Origin: an uncultured Roseovarius sp.
Lineage (GTDB): Bacteria; Pseudomonadota; Alphaproteobacteria; Rhodobacterales; Rhodobacteraceae
Length of the DNA stretch: 7,384 nt
Assembly: GCA_934501475.1 (NCBI GenBank)
Contig: CAKSUL010000071.1
Coordinates: forward strand, 1 to 7,384
Reading direction: 5' to 3'
The notes beneath the pieces were generated by a model. That model was not told where the DNA came from. It was given only the letters and a program-made list of their open reading frames with translations, and made no database searches. The position numbers were made by a program, and so were the translations under genes. Position 1 is the first letter of the stretch. Each line of letters opens with the position of its first letter. Positions 1 to 6,009 of the stretch are shown here, in pieces.

Positions 1-56
1 CGGTTTGGATGCCGCGGCGCTCAACCTGCGCCCGGACCCGGTGAGCCGGGACAACA

Positions 57-61
57 AGGAA
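57..61 (+). promoter_or_regulatory. Ribosome binding site of the sitB-like gene
   Basis: AAGGA lies 6 bases before ATG 68 and only 3 before ATG 65, so it favours the second of the two adjacent ATG codons. It lies inside a frame that is open to the left edge, so a longer N-terminus cannot be formally excluded. Confidence 0.5.
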
Positions 62-67
62 GAAATG

Positions 68-1030
68 ATGCTTGATCAGACGGCGCGACACCCGGATGCC
101 TTCGATGCGGATGGACCGGCGGGCGGCATCTCGGTGCATGATGTGACGGTGACCTATCGCAACGGGCACACCGCGCTGCATGACGCCAGTTTCGAAATCC
201 CCCGCGGCACCATCACCGCGCTGGTGGGGGTCAACGGGTCCGGCAAATCGACGATGTTCAAGGCGATCATGGGCTTTGTCCCGACCGCGCGCGGTGAAAT
301 CCGCCTGCTGGGCAAGACCGTCAGGGAGGCGCTGCGCGAAAATCTGGTCGCTTACGTCCCGCAGGCCGAAGAGGTGGACTGGACCTTTCCGGTTCTGGTC
401 GAGGACGTGGTGATGATGGGGCGCTATGGCCATATGGGTTTTCTGCGCCGCGCGCGCGCCGCGGATCACGCTGCCGTGGACGAGGCCCTGCGCCGGGTCA
501 ACATGCAGGACTTTCGCCACCGCCAGATCGGAGAGTTGTCGGGCGGTCAGCGCAAGCGCGTGTTCCTGGCCCGCTCATTGGCGCAGCAAGGGCAGGTGAT
601 CCTGCTGGACGAGCCGTTCACCGGCGTCGATGTGAAGACCGAAGAGCGCATCATCACCCTGCTGCGCGAATTGCGCGAAGAGGGGCGCGTCATGCTGGTC
701 TCGACCCATAACCTCGGCTCGGTCCCGGAATTCTGCGACCGCACGGTTCTGGTCAAGGGCACGGTGCTGGCGCATGGCCCCACCGATGACATCTTTACCC
801 GCGAGAATCTGGAAAAGACCTTTGGCGGGGTGCTGCGCCACTTTACCCTTGGCGGCACGGAACTGCATGACGATGACGACCCGCGCGAAGTGCGCATCAT
901 CACCGATGATGAACGCCCCTTCGTGCATTACGGCGAGCGCAGCAAGCGCCCCGCCGGGGGCAAGCGCGCGGACAAGGCCCAAGGCGCTGGCAAGGGCAGC
1001 GCGCAGGGCAAGCCGGGAGAGGGGTCATGA
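68..1030 (+). CDS. sitB: Metal (Mn/Fe/Zn-type) ABC transporter ATP-binding protein, SitB-like
   Basis: This is the cytoplasmic ATPase that powers import of a divalent metal through the two permeases encoded directly downstream. In the 320-residue protein the nucleotide-binding motifs appear in order: Walker [10 protein letters not shown] (54-62), Q-loop in VPQAEEVDW (Q99), signature LSGGQ (157-161), Walker B VILLDEP (177-183) and the H-loop histidine in STHNLG (H214). The EEVDWTFPV stretch after the Q-loop and the [10 protein letters not shown] stretch after the H-loop are typical of Mn/Zn/Fe importer ATPases. I chose ATG 68 because AAGGA (57-61) lies 6 bases upstream. ATG 65 is too close, and the frame stays open leftward to the window edge (TTG at 5). 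The C-terminus is longer than usual: an acidic patch HDDDDPRE (from about 277), then a Lys/Gly/Ala-rich tail from about 304. The stop overlaps the next start (ATGA). The family is near certain, but the metal is inferred; Mn is commonest for such rhodobacteral systems. Confidence 0.9.
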   Translation: MLDQTARHPDAFDADGPAGGISVHDVTVTYRNGHTALHDASFEIPRGTITALVGVNGSGKSTMFKAIMGFVPTARGEIRLLGKTVREALRENLVAYVPQAEEVDWTFPVLVEDVVMMGRYGHMGFLRRARAADHAAVDEALRRVNMQDFRHRQIGELSGGQRKRVFLARSLAQQGQVILLDEPFTGVDVKTEERIITLLRELREEGRVMLVSTHNLGSVPEFCDRTVLVKGTVLAHGPTDDIFTRENLEKTFGGVLRHFTLGGTELHDDDDPREVRIITDDERPFVHYGERSKRPAGGKRADKAQGAGKGSAQGKPGEGS

Positions 1031-1941
1031 TCGCCACACTGCTTGAGCCGTTCAGCTATGGCTACATGTTCAACGCCATGTGGGTGTCGGCGCTGGTCGG
1101 GGCGGTCTGTGCGTTCCTGTCGTGCTACCTGATGCTCAAGGGGTGGTCGCTGATCGGGGATGCGCTGTCACATTCGGTGGTTCCGGGGGTTGCCGGGGCC
1201 TATATGCTGGGCCTGCCCTTTGCGCTGGGCGCGTTCCTGGCCGGGGGGCTGGCGGCGGGGGCGATGCTGTTCCTGTCCGAGCGGTCGGGCCTCAAGATCG
1301 ACGTGATCATCGGCATCATATTCACCTCATTCTTTGGTCTGGGCCTGTTCATGGTGTCGCTGTCGCCGATGTCGGTCAGCATCCAGACCATCGTCATGGG
1401 CAATATCCTGGCGATCACGCCGGGGGACACGCTGCAACTGGCGATCATCGGGATCGTGTCGATGGCGGTGCTGCTGGCCAAGTGGAAAGACCTGATGGTG
1501 GTGTTTTTCGATGAGAACCACGCCCGCACCATCGGGCTGCGCCCCGAAATCCTCAAGGCGGTGTTCTTCCTGCTGCTGTCGGCGGCGATCGTCGCGGCGA
1601 TGATGACGGTGGGGGCGTTTCTGGTGATTGCGCTGGTGATCACGCCGGGGGCCACGGCCTATCTGCTGTGCGACCGCTTTCCGCGGCTGATCGCGCTGGC
1701 AGTGCTGATCGGCGCGCTGACCAGTTTCATCGGCGCCTATCTCAGCTATTTTCTGGACGGGGCGACGGGGGGCGTGATCGTCACGCTGCAGACGGTGCTG
1801 TTTCTGGCGGCGTTCTTCCTTGCGCCCAGGCACGGGATGCTGGCGGCGCGCCGCAAGGGCGCCGAGGCCCTTGCCCGCAAGACCGCGCCCGACATCGCCA
1901 CCGCCACCGCCGCCGCCACGCAAAAGGAGCTTCGGTCATGA
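1027..1941 (+). CDS. sitC: Metal ABC transporter permease, SitC-like (ABC-3 family)
   Basis: This is one of two inner-membrane channel subunits of the metal importer. The 304-residue protein is almost wholly hydrophobic, with about eight or nine likely membrane segments. It carries the ABC-3 hallmarks: [18 protein letters not shown] (38-54), [11 protein letters not shown] (161-171, on the cytoplasmic side where the ATPase is expected to dock), and the late segment ending in [10 protein letters not shown] (205-214). The start ATG at 1027 overlaps the ATPase stop as ATGA, and a GGGAG (1015-1019) sits 7 bases upstream, so translation is probably coupled. The C-terminal 35 or so residues are Ala/Lys/Arg/Thr-rich and non-membrane, a weakly conserved tail. 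It aligns with the next protein almost without gaps over the first 210 residues, consistent with an ancient duplication and a heterodimeric pore. Which permease is called SitC or SitD rests on gene order only. Confidence 0.9.
   Translation: MIATLLEPFSYGYMFNAMWVSALVGAVCAFLSCYLMLKGWSLIGDALSHSVVPGVAGAYMLGLPFALGAFLAGGLAAGAMLFLSERSGLKIDVIIGIIFTSFFGLGLFMVSLSPMSVSIQTIVMGNILAITPGDTLQLAIIGIVSMAVLLAKWKDLMVVFFDENHARTIGLRPEILKAVFFLLLSAAIVAAMMTVGAFLVIALVITPGATAYLLCDRFPRLIALAVLIGALTSFIGAYLSYFLDGATGGVIVTLQTVLFLAAFFLAPRHGMLAARRKGAEALARKTAPDIATATAAATQKELRS
1924..1929 (+). promoter_or_regulatory. Ribosome binding site of the sitD-like gene
   Basis: AAGGAG lies inside the end of the upstream permease gene, 8 bases before ATG 1938. 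It fixes the start at 1938; the frame itself is open from much further upstream (about 1668). Confidence 0.75.
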
Positions 1942-2786
1942 TCGAGACCCTGCTTTTGCCGTTCCAGTTTCCGTTCATGCAGAACGCGTTCCTGATCTGT
2001 CTGCTGGTCGCGCCGCCCACGGCGCTGTTGTCGTGCTATCTGGTGCTGAAGGGCTGGGCGCTGATGGGGGATGCGGTCAGCCATGCGGTTTTGCCGGGGG
2101 TCGTGCTGGCGTGGATCACCGGGATACCGCTTATACTGGGCGCGTTCGGTGCCGGGATGGCCTGCGCGCTGCTGACCGGCTATCTGTCCCATAACAGCCG
2201 GATCAAGCAGGATACGGTGATGGGGGTGGTGTTCTCGGGGATGTTTGCGGTCGGGATCATCATGTATACCTCGATCCACACGAATGAGCATCTGGACCAT
2301 GTCCTGTTCGGCAACATGCTGGGTGTGGGGGCGCAGGATCTGTGGACCGCCGGGCTGATCTCGCTGGGGGTGTGCGCGTTTCTGGTGCTGAAATGGAAGG
2401 ACCTTCTGTTGCAGGCGTTCGACCCGGCGCAGGCCCGCGCCAGCGGTCTGGCGGTGGGCGTGCTGCATTACGGGTTGCTGTCGGTGCTGTCGCTGGCCAT
2501 CGTTTCGACCCTGACCGCGACGGGGCTGATCCTTGCGGTGGCGCTGCTGGTGACGCCGGGGGCGATTGCCTATCTGACCGTGCGCAGTTTCGGGTGGATG
2601 CTGATCGTGTCGGTCGTGGTGTGCATCCTGGCCATGCTTGGCGGCACTTATGTCAGTTTTTACCTCGACAGCGCCCCGGCGGCGACCATCGTGCTGATCC
2701 TGACGGCGATCTTTGTCGTGGCGTTCCTGCGCCGGCTGCGCCAGACCCGCAAGACATCGCGACAGGCGGCGCAGACCCTGGCCTGA
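1938..2786 (+). CDS. sitD: Metal ABC transporter permease, SitD-like (ABC-3 family)
   Basis: This is the second inner-membrane subunit of the metal importer, 282 residues and about eight membrane segments. Its motifs fall at the same residue numbers as in the preceding permease: GDAVSHAVLPG (44-54), FDPAQARASGL (161-171) and TPGAIAYL (206-213). A His-rich extracytoplasmic-type loop, HTNEHLDHVLFGN (114-126), has no histidines at the matching place in the other permease and could help metal passage; this is inference. ATG 1938 is chosen because it overlaps the previous stop (ATGA) and has AAGGAG 8 bases upstream. Starting at the far upstream end of the open frame would add about 90 non-homologous residues read out of frame through sitC. 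The C-terminus is short and basic. It is the last gene of the importer block within the window; a roughly 320-base gap follows. Confidence 0.9.
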   Translation: MIETLLLPFQFPFMQNAFLICLLVAPPTALLSCYLVLKGWALMGDAVSHAVLPGVVLAWITGIPLILGAFGAGMACALLTGYLSHNSRIKQDTVMGVVFSGMFAVGIIMYTSIHTNEHLDHVLFGNMLGVGAQDLWTAGLISLGVCAFLVLKWKDLLLQAFDPAQARASGLAVGVLHYGLLSVLSLAIVSTLTATGLILAVALLVTPGAIAYLTVRSFGWMLIVSVVVCILAMLGGTYVSFYLDSAPAATIVLILTAIFVVAFLRRLRQTRKTSRQAAQTLA

Positions 2787-2809
2787 GCGGCGCGCGCGCG
2801 GGGATTGTG

Positions 2810-2992
2810 ATGCAGGCGGTGGATATCGTGCGAACGTTCCAGTTCAACCTGCCGGGGGGGCCGGATTTCAACCGTTTCGGGCAGCGCCTGTTCGGCTATT
2901 GCACGAAAATGGCGGCGTTTGGTGACAAGGTCACTGAACACGCGCGTGCATTGCGCTATGGTTGCCGTTCGATCGCGCAGGTTCGCGCATGA
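2810..2992 (+). CDS. Possible small protein of unknown function (60 aa)
   Basis: I do not recognise this protein. The frame begins at ATG 2810 with a weak GGGGA (2800-2804) 5 bases upstream and ends with TGA at 2992. Its third codon positions are mostly G or C, as in the real genes around it, and the composition looks protein-like: mixed charge, several aromatics, two cysteines, no membrane segment. It starts with MQAVDIVRTFQFNLPGG and continues through a DFNRFGQRLFGY stretch to a basic C-terminus. It sits 23 bases after the last permease gene, so it could be a tail gene of that operon. It could equally be non-coding leader sequence or the remnant of a longer gene. In a GC-rich genome a 60-codon open frame with biased third positions is weak evidence. 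Confidence 0.3.
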   Translation: MQAVDIVRTFQFNLPGGPDFNRFGQRLFGYCTKMAAFGDKVTEHARALRYGCRSIAQVRA

Positions 2993-3012
2993 TCAGGACA
3001 GTCGGCCCGGCT

Positions 3013-3044
3013 GACCGCCCGTTCGGGGCGGCTTCGGTCATTTT
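3013..3044 (+). terminator. Weak Rho-independent terminator candidate
   Basis: CCGCCC (3015-3020) pairs with GGGCGG (3026-3031) around a five-base GTTCG loop. Alternatively, GACCG (3013-3017) pairs with CGGTC (3035-3039) around a shorter inner stem. TTTT follows at 3041-3044 and further T-rich sequence to about 3051. The T tract is short and somewhat removed from the tight stem, so termination here is plausible but unproven. It would end transcripts from the metal importer before the sulfur operon. Confidence 0.3.
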
Positions 3045-3092
3045 GTCCTTTGCAATGGCGGTGAGGCGGATAGATCTGACTTGTGCAACAAC

Positions 3093-3098
3093 AGGAGG
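3093..3098 (+). promoter_or_regulatory. Ribosome binding site of the first YeeE/YedE gene
   Basis: A perfect AGGAGG lies 6 bases before ATG 3105 and selects that start. A second AGGAG (3109-3113) lies 6 bases before ATG 3120, an in-frame alternative that would remove five residues. Confidence 0.7.
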
Positions 3099-3104
3099 CA
3101 GACC

Positions 3105-3551
3105 ATGCAGGAGAGTATGATGACCACAGATTTCACGCCCTGGATTTCGCTGCTCGGCGGGATTCTGATCGGGGTTGCGTCGGTGTTGCTGATGCTGACG
3201 CGCGGGCGCATCTTTGGCGCGACCGGCATCCTGAGCGGGTTTTTCCTGCCGGCGTCGGGCGCGGATTGGGCGTGGCGCGCGGCATTGCTGGCGGGCATGA
3301 TCAGCGGTCCGTTGCTGGTGCTGGCGCTGAGCGGGCAGATGCCTGCGGTGCAGGTGCCGATGTCGGGCGGAATGCTGATTGCCGGGGGGCTGCTGGTCGG
3401 GCTGGGCGTCAGCTTTGGCAACGGCTGCACCTCGGGGCATGGCGTTTGCGGGATGGCGCGGCTTTCGCCCCGCTCGATCATTGCCACGCTGACATTCATG
3501 GCGACGACGGGCCTGACGGTTTTCGTGGTCCGCCACCTTCTGGGGGGTTGA
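3105..3551 (+). CDS. YeeE/YedE family half-size sulfur transporter protein, first subunit
   Basis: This is an inner-membrane protein of the YeeE/YedE (Sulf_transp) family, whose full-length members carry thiosulfate. The bacterial half-size pairs, often beside persulfide dioxygenases, are thought to move a sulfur compound. The 148-residue protein has about four membrane segments (near 13-32, 59-77, 87-104 and 124-144). The diagnostic motif is GNGCTSGHGVCGMARLSPRS (105-124), with C108 and C115; cysteines of this kind relay the sulfur substrate in characterised thiosulfate carriers. The start at 3105 follows a strong AGGAGG; ATG 3120 is an alternative. The next gene, encoding the partner half, begins 4 bases after the stop, so the two are almost certainly co-translated. 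Homologues in Agrobacterium and Xylella lie in the BigR operon. The substrate here is inferred from family and neighbours. Confidence 0.88.
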   Translation: MQESMMTTDFTPWISLLGGILIGVASVLLMLTRGRIFGATGILSGFFLPASGADWAWRAALLAGMISGPLLVLALSGQMPAVQVPMSGGMLIAGGLLVGLGVSFGNGCTSGHGVCGMARLSPRSIIATLTFMATTGLTVFVVRHLLGG

Positions 3552-3555
3552 TTTC

Positions 3556-4014
3556 ATGCGGTTTGCAACAACATATCTCATCGGTCTGGTCTTTGGTGTC
3601 GGCATCGCGATTTCGGGGATGATGAACCCGGCCAAGGTATTGAATTTCTTTGATGTTGCCGGGATGTGGGACGCCAGCCTTGCCTTCGTGATGGGCGGCG
3701 CGCTGGTGGTGACCTTCGCGGGTTATCGCCTTGTCCTGCGCCGCGCGGCCCCTATATGCGAGGACAGGTTCGCATTGCCCACCGCGACCCGGATCGACAT
3801 GCGGCTGATCGGTGGATCGGCGGTTTTCGGGGTCGGCTGGGGGCTTTCGGGGTTCTGCCCCGGTGCGGTGCTGCCCGCGATCGGGACCGGGCTGACGCCG
3901 GTCTTTCTGTTCGTGGCGGCGATGCTGGCGGGGATGTTTGCCGCACGCGGCATCGACCATCTTGCCGCCCGCCGCCAGAGCGGCCAAACTCAGCTGGAAA
4001 GGAGCGCAAAATGA
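3556..4014 (+). CDS. YeeE/YedE family half-size sulfur transporter protein, second subunit
   Basis: This is the partner half of the split YeeE/YedE membrane protein, 152 residues with about four membrane segments. Visible family motifs are SGMMNPAKVLNFFD (20-33), typical of the second half, and FGVGWGLSGFCPGAV (91-105), where C101 is the conserved cysteine of this half. C68 lies in a hydrophilic loop and is not an obvious family residue. The C-terminus is hydrophilic (HLAARRQSGQ onward). ATG 3556 lies 4 bases after the upstream stop; the only Shine-Dalgarno-like sequence is a G run at 3542-3547, so coupling to the upstream gene probably matters. The stop overlaps the start of the dioxygenase gene as ATGA. 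Together the two halves should give the pseudo-symmetric bundle that a single full-length YeeE provides. Function as a sulfur carrier is inferred. Confidence 0.88.
   Translation: MRFATTYLIGLVFGVGIAISGMMNPAKVLNFFDVAGMWDASLAFVMGGALVVTFAGYRLVLRRAAPICEDRFALPTATRIDMRLIGGSAVFGVGWGLSGFCPGAVLPAIGTGLTPVFLFVAAMLAGMFAARGIDHLAARRQSGQTQLERSAK
3998..4004 (+). promoter_or_regulatory. Ribosome binding site of the dioxygenase-like gene
   Basis: AAAGGAG lies 6 bases before ATG 4011, inside the end of the upstream gene. It shows that translation starts at 4011, although the frame is open from about 3666. Confidence 0.8.
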
Positions 4015-4895
4015 CCAACTATCCCATAGATATGTCCGTCACCCCCGATGTGTCGGCGCATTTTGACGAGGCAACCAACACGATCAGCTACATCGTCAAG
4101 GACCCGGCCACGAACGCCTGTGCGATCGTCGATAGCGTCATGGATATCGATTACGCCGCCGGGCGGATCACCTATGGCCACGCCGATGGGCTGATCGCCG
4201 AGATCGAACAGCGCGGCCTGACGTTGGAGTGGATCATCGAAACCCATGTCCATGCCGACCACCTGTCGGCGGCCCCCTATATTCAGGACCGGCTGGGCGG
4301 CAAGATCGGCGTCGGCGACAAGATCATGATCGTGCAGGACACTTTCGGCAAGATCTTCAACGAAGGCACCGAGTTCCAGCGCGACGGCAGCCAGTTCGAC
4401 GCGCTGTTCAAGGAAGGCGACACCTACAAGATCGGCGAGATGAGCTGTTTCACCATGTATACCCCCGGCCACACGCCGGCCTGCATGGTGCATGTGATGG
4501 GCAATGCGGCCTTTGTGGGCGACACGCTGTTCATGCCGGATGGCGGCTCGGCACGGGCGGATTTTCCGGGCGGCGATGCGGGGATGCTGTTTGACAGCAT
4601 TCAAAAGGTTCTGGCCCTGCCCGATGAGATGCGCCTGTTCATGTGCCACGATTACGGCCCCGACGGGCGCGACATCCAGTGGGAAACCACCGTCGCCGAG
4701 GAAAAGGCCCACAACATCCATGTCGGTGGCGGCAAGACGCGCGAGGAATTCATCGCCTTCCGCACCGCAAGGGACGCGACGCTGTCCATGCCCCGGCTGA
4801 TCATCCCGTCGCTTCAGGTGAATATGCGCGCCGGTGAGATCCCGACCGACAAGGACGGGAACCGGATGCTGAAAGTGCCGGTCAACGGCCTGTAA
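4011..4895 (+). CDS. MBL-fold persulfide dioxygenase-like enzyme (ETHE1/Blh type)
   Basis: This cytoplasmic enzyme probably oxidises glutathione persulfide to sulfite and glutathione with a single iron ion, as ETHE1-type dioxygenases do. The 294-residue protein has the metallo-beta-lactamase motif HVHADH (H79, H81, D83, H84), H154 in TPGHTPACM, D171 in VGDTLFMPDGG and H213 in MCHDYGPDGR. By analogy with ETHE1, H79, H154 and D171 should be the iron ligands. SARADFPGGDA (180-190) matches the glutathione-persulfide binding segment. The extra C-terminal part, with HNIHVGGGKTREEF and LIIPSLQVNMRAG, is typical of the longer Blh-like bacterial form. The N-terminal DUF442 phosphatase-like domain found in Agrobacterium Blh is absent. 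ATG 4011 overlaps the upstream stop and has AAAGGAG 6 bases before it. The operon with the YeeE pair supports sulfide or persulfide detoxification. The 3' end overlaps the opposing lacI-type gene by 14 bases. Confidence 0.88.
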   Translation: MTNYPIDMSVTPDVSAHFDEATNTISYIVKDPATNACAIVDSVMDIDYAAGRITYGHADGLIAEIEQRGLTLEWIIETHVHADHLSAAPYIQDRLGGKIGVGDKIMIVQDTFGKIFNEGTEFQRDGSQFDALFKEGDTYKIGEMSCFTMYTPGHTPACMVHVMGNAAFVGDTLFMPDGGSARADFPGGDAGMLFDSIQKVLALPDEMRLFMCHDYGPDGRDIQWETTVAEEKAHNIHVGGGKTREEFIAFRTARDATLSMPRLIIPSLQVNMRAGEIPTDKDGNRMLKVPVNGL

Positions 4896-5919
4896 TCGCG
4901 CGGCAGGTGGCGCCGGGGCGCAGCTCGATCGCATAGTTGTGATGGGCCGCGTCCGTGTCCGCCCCGGTGATCATCCGCGCCAATTGCTGTCCTGCCGATG
5001 CGCCGATGCGCCGCGCGGGCAGGCGGATGGTCGTCAGCGGTGGCTCCATCTCGCGCGAGCCCTTGAAGTCACCGATTCCGATGATCGACAGATCGCCCGG
5101 CACCGCGCGTCCGGCGGCTTGGGCCGCGTAAAATGCGCCCACGGCCAACACGTCATTGCCACAGAGCAGCGCGGTTGGCCCATTGGGGCGTGACAGCAGG
5201 GCCGCGACCTCGACCTTGGCGTCATGCAGGCTGTAGGGGGACTCGATGCGCCAGGCGTCGGGAATGATCAGCCCGGCGGCGCGCAGGGTTTCATCGGCGC
5301 CGTCATGGCGGCTGCGGGCGCGGTCATTGCCGCCGCGGGGGGCAAAGATCAGCCCGATATCACGATGCCCGAGATCGATCAGATGCTGCGCGGCCATGCG
5401 CCCGGCGCGCCGGTTGTCGGCCCCGACGCAGGGGATGCGCGACGTGGCATCATAGTTCCAGACCGAAATCGCGGGCACGTTGTGGCGCTCGATCAGGTTG
5501 TAGGTCTCTTCGGAATGATCCAGCCCGATCAGGGCCACCCCATCGACGCGGTGCTCCAGGAACTTGCGCAGGATCGCGTATTCGCGTTCCAGATCATAGC
5601 CGTGGCTGGCAACCAGAATGGTAAAGCCCTGCGCATCCACCGCATCGGAAAACGCCTGTATCATCTCGGCAAAGATGGCGTGGTCGATCGTGGGCACCAC
5701 AAGGCCGATGGTGCCGCTGCGGATTCCGTGCATCGTTTGCGCGGCGCGGTTGCGGATATAGCCCAGCTTGCGCACCGCCGCATCAATGCGCTTGCGGGTC
5801 TGCGGGCGCACCAGATCGGGGTGATTGAAGCTGCGCGAGACGGTCGAAATCGACACGCGCGCAGCCTTTGCAACAGCCACGATATCCACGTTATTCTGTT
5901 TTTTTCCAGTGGGTTGCAC
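4882..5919 (-). CDS. LacI-family transcriptional regulator
   Basis: This is a DNA-binding repressor with a sugar- or acid-sensing domain, 345 residues as usual for LacI/GalR proteins. The N-terminal helix-turn-helix is VDIVAVAKAARVSISTVSRS (11-30), followed by the hinge region around YIRNRAAQTM (54-63). The periplasmic-binding-protein-like effector domain starts near IGLVVPTIDH (71-80) and includes the late GIGDF and PPLTTIRLP motifs. The start is a GTG at 5919 with GGGA (5926-5929) 6 bases upstream; no ATG exists before residue 63, so GTG is well supported. It is divergent from a TctA-type transporter gene, with a LacI-type operator between them, so it probably represses that transporter and itself until its ligand binds. 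The effector, likely a carboxylate or its derivative, is unknown. Its stop lies inside the end of the convergent dioxygenase gene. Confidence 0.93.
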   Translation of the reverse strand: MQPTGKKQNNVDIVAVAKAARVSISTVSRSFNHPDLVRPQTRKRIDAAVRKLGYIRNRAAQTMHGIRSGTIGLVVPTIDHAIFAEMIQAFSDAVDAQGFTILVASHGYDLEREYAILRKFLEHRVDGVALIGLDHSEETYNLIERHNVPAISVWNYDATSRIPCVGADNRRAGRMAAQHLIDLGHRDIGLIFAPRGGNDRARSRHDGADETLRAAGLIIPDAWRIESPYSLHDAKVEVAALLSRPNGPTALLCGNDVLAVGAFYAAQAAGRAVPGDLSIIGIGDFKGSREMEPPLTTIRLPARRIGASAGQQLARMITGADTDAAHHNYAIELRPGATCRAITGR

Positions 5920-5938
5920 GTGTTATCCCGTTGAAAAA

Positions 5939-5965
5939 TGAAAACATTTGCAAAACTATTTTCAT
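5939..5965. promoter_or_regulatory. Predicted LacI-type operator between divergent genes
   Basis: TGAAAACATTTGCA (5939-5952) fits the imperfect palindrome TGnAAA-nn-TTTnCA typical of LacI-family operators, with CA at the centre in place of the more usual CG. A further half-site TTTTCA (5959-5964) follows, so ATGAAAA (5938-5944) and TTTTCAT (5959-5965) also form perfect 7-base inverted arms 14 bases apart. The element is much richer in A/T than its surroundings. It lies 19 bases upstream of the repressor start and about 45 bases upstream of the transporter start, where bound protein could block both promoters. I cannot place the two promoters with confidence. Confidence 0.55.
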
Positions 5966-6009
5966 ACCTTACCCTGATCTGTCAATGACCCAATGAGTGC
6001 GGGGGCGCT

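Larger units (their letters stand above)
2787..3104 (+). other. Spacer between metal-importer and sulfur operons
   Basis: No recognisable gene family is found here. The stretch starts with an alternating GC run (about 2790-2800). It then holds an uncertain 60-codon frame (2810-2992), a perfect GAACGTTC palindrome (2832-2839), an inverted repeat GTGAC-AAG-GTCAC (2922-2934), and a GC hairpin followed by a T-rich stretch (3013-3044). The promoter of the sulfur operon should lie between about 3040 and 3090. TTGCAA (3050-3055) and TAGATC (3071-3076) are the best -35/-10-like words, but the 15-base spacing is short, so I do not call a promoter. Confidence 0.5.

Noticed and set aside
2790..2803. Alternating GC run after the last permease gene
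   Set aside because: It is short and expected by chance in GC-rich DNA. It has no paired arm and no T run, so it is not a terminator.
3084..3573. Repeated 10-mer TGCAACAACA before the first YeeE/YedE gene and at the start of the second
   Set aside because: Only two copies exist, one inside coding sequence, with no shared flanks. Chance is the simplest explanation.
2931..3635. Minus-strand open frame (234 codons) opposite the first YeeE/YedE gene
   Set aside because: The plus strand carries the conserved GNGCTSGHG motif and a strong ribosome binding site. The minus-strand product is low-complexity His/Arg/Gln/Pro-rich.
3990..4934. Long minus-strand open frame (314 codons) opposite the dioxygenase-like gene
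   Set aside because: It mirrors a gene with clear family motifs on the plus strand. Its own translation matches nothing I know and is rich in the His/Arg/Gly/Asp expected from antisense of GC-rich code.
5224..5934. Plus-strand open frame (236 codons) opposite the LacI-type gene
   Set aside because: It is the antisense shadow of a well-supported regulator and has no recognisable domain.
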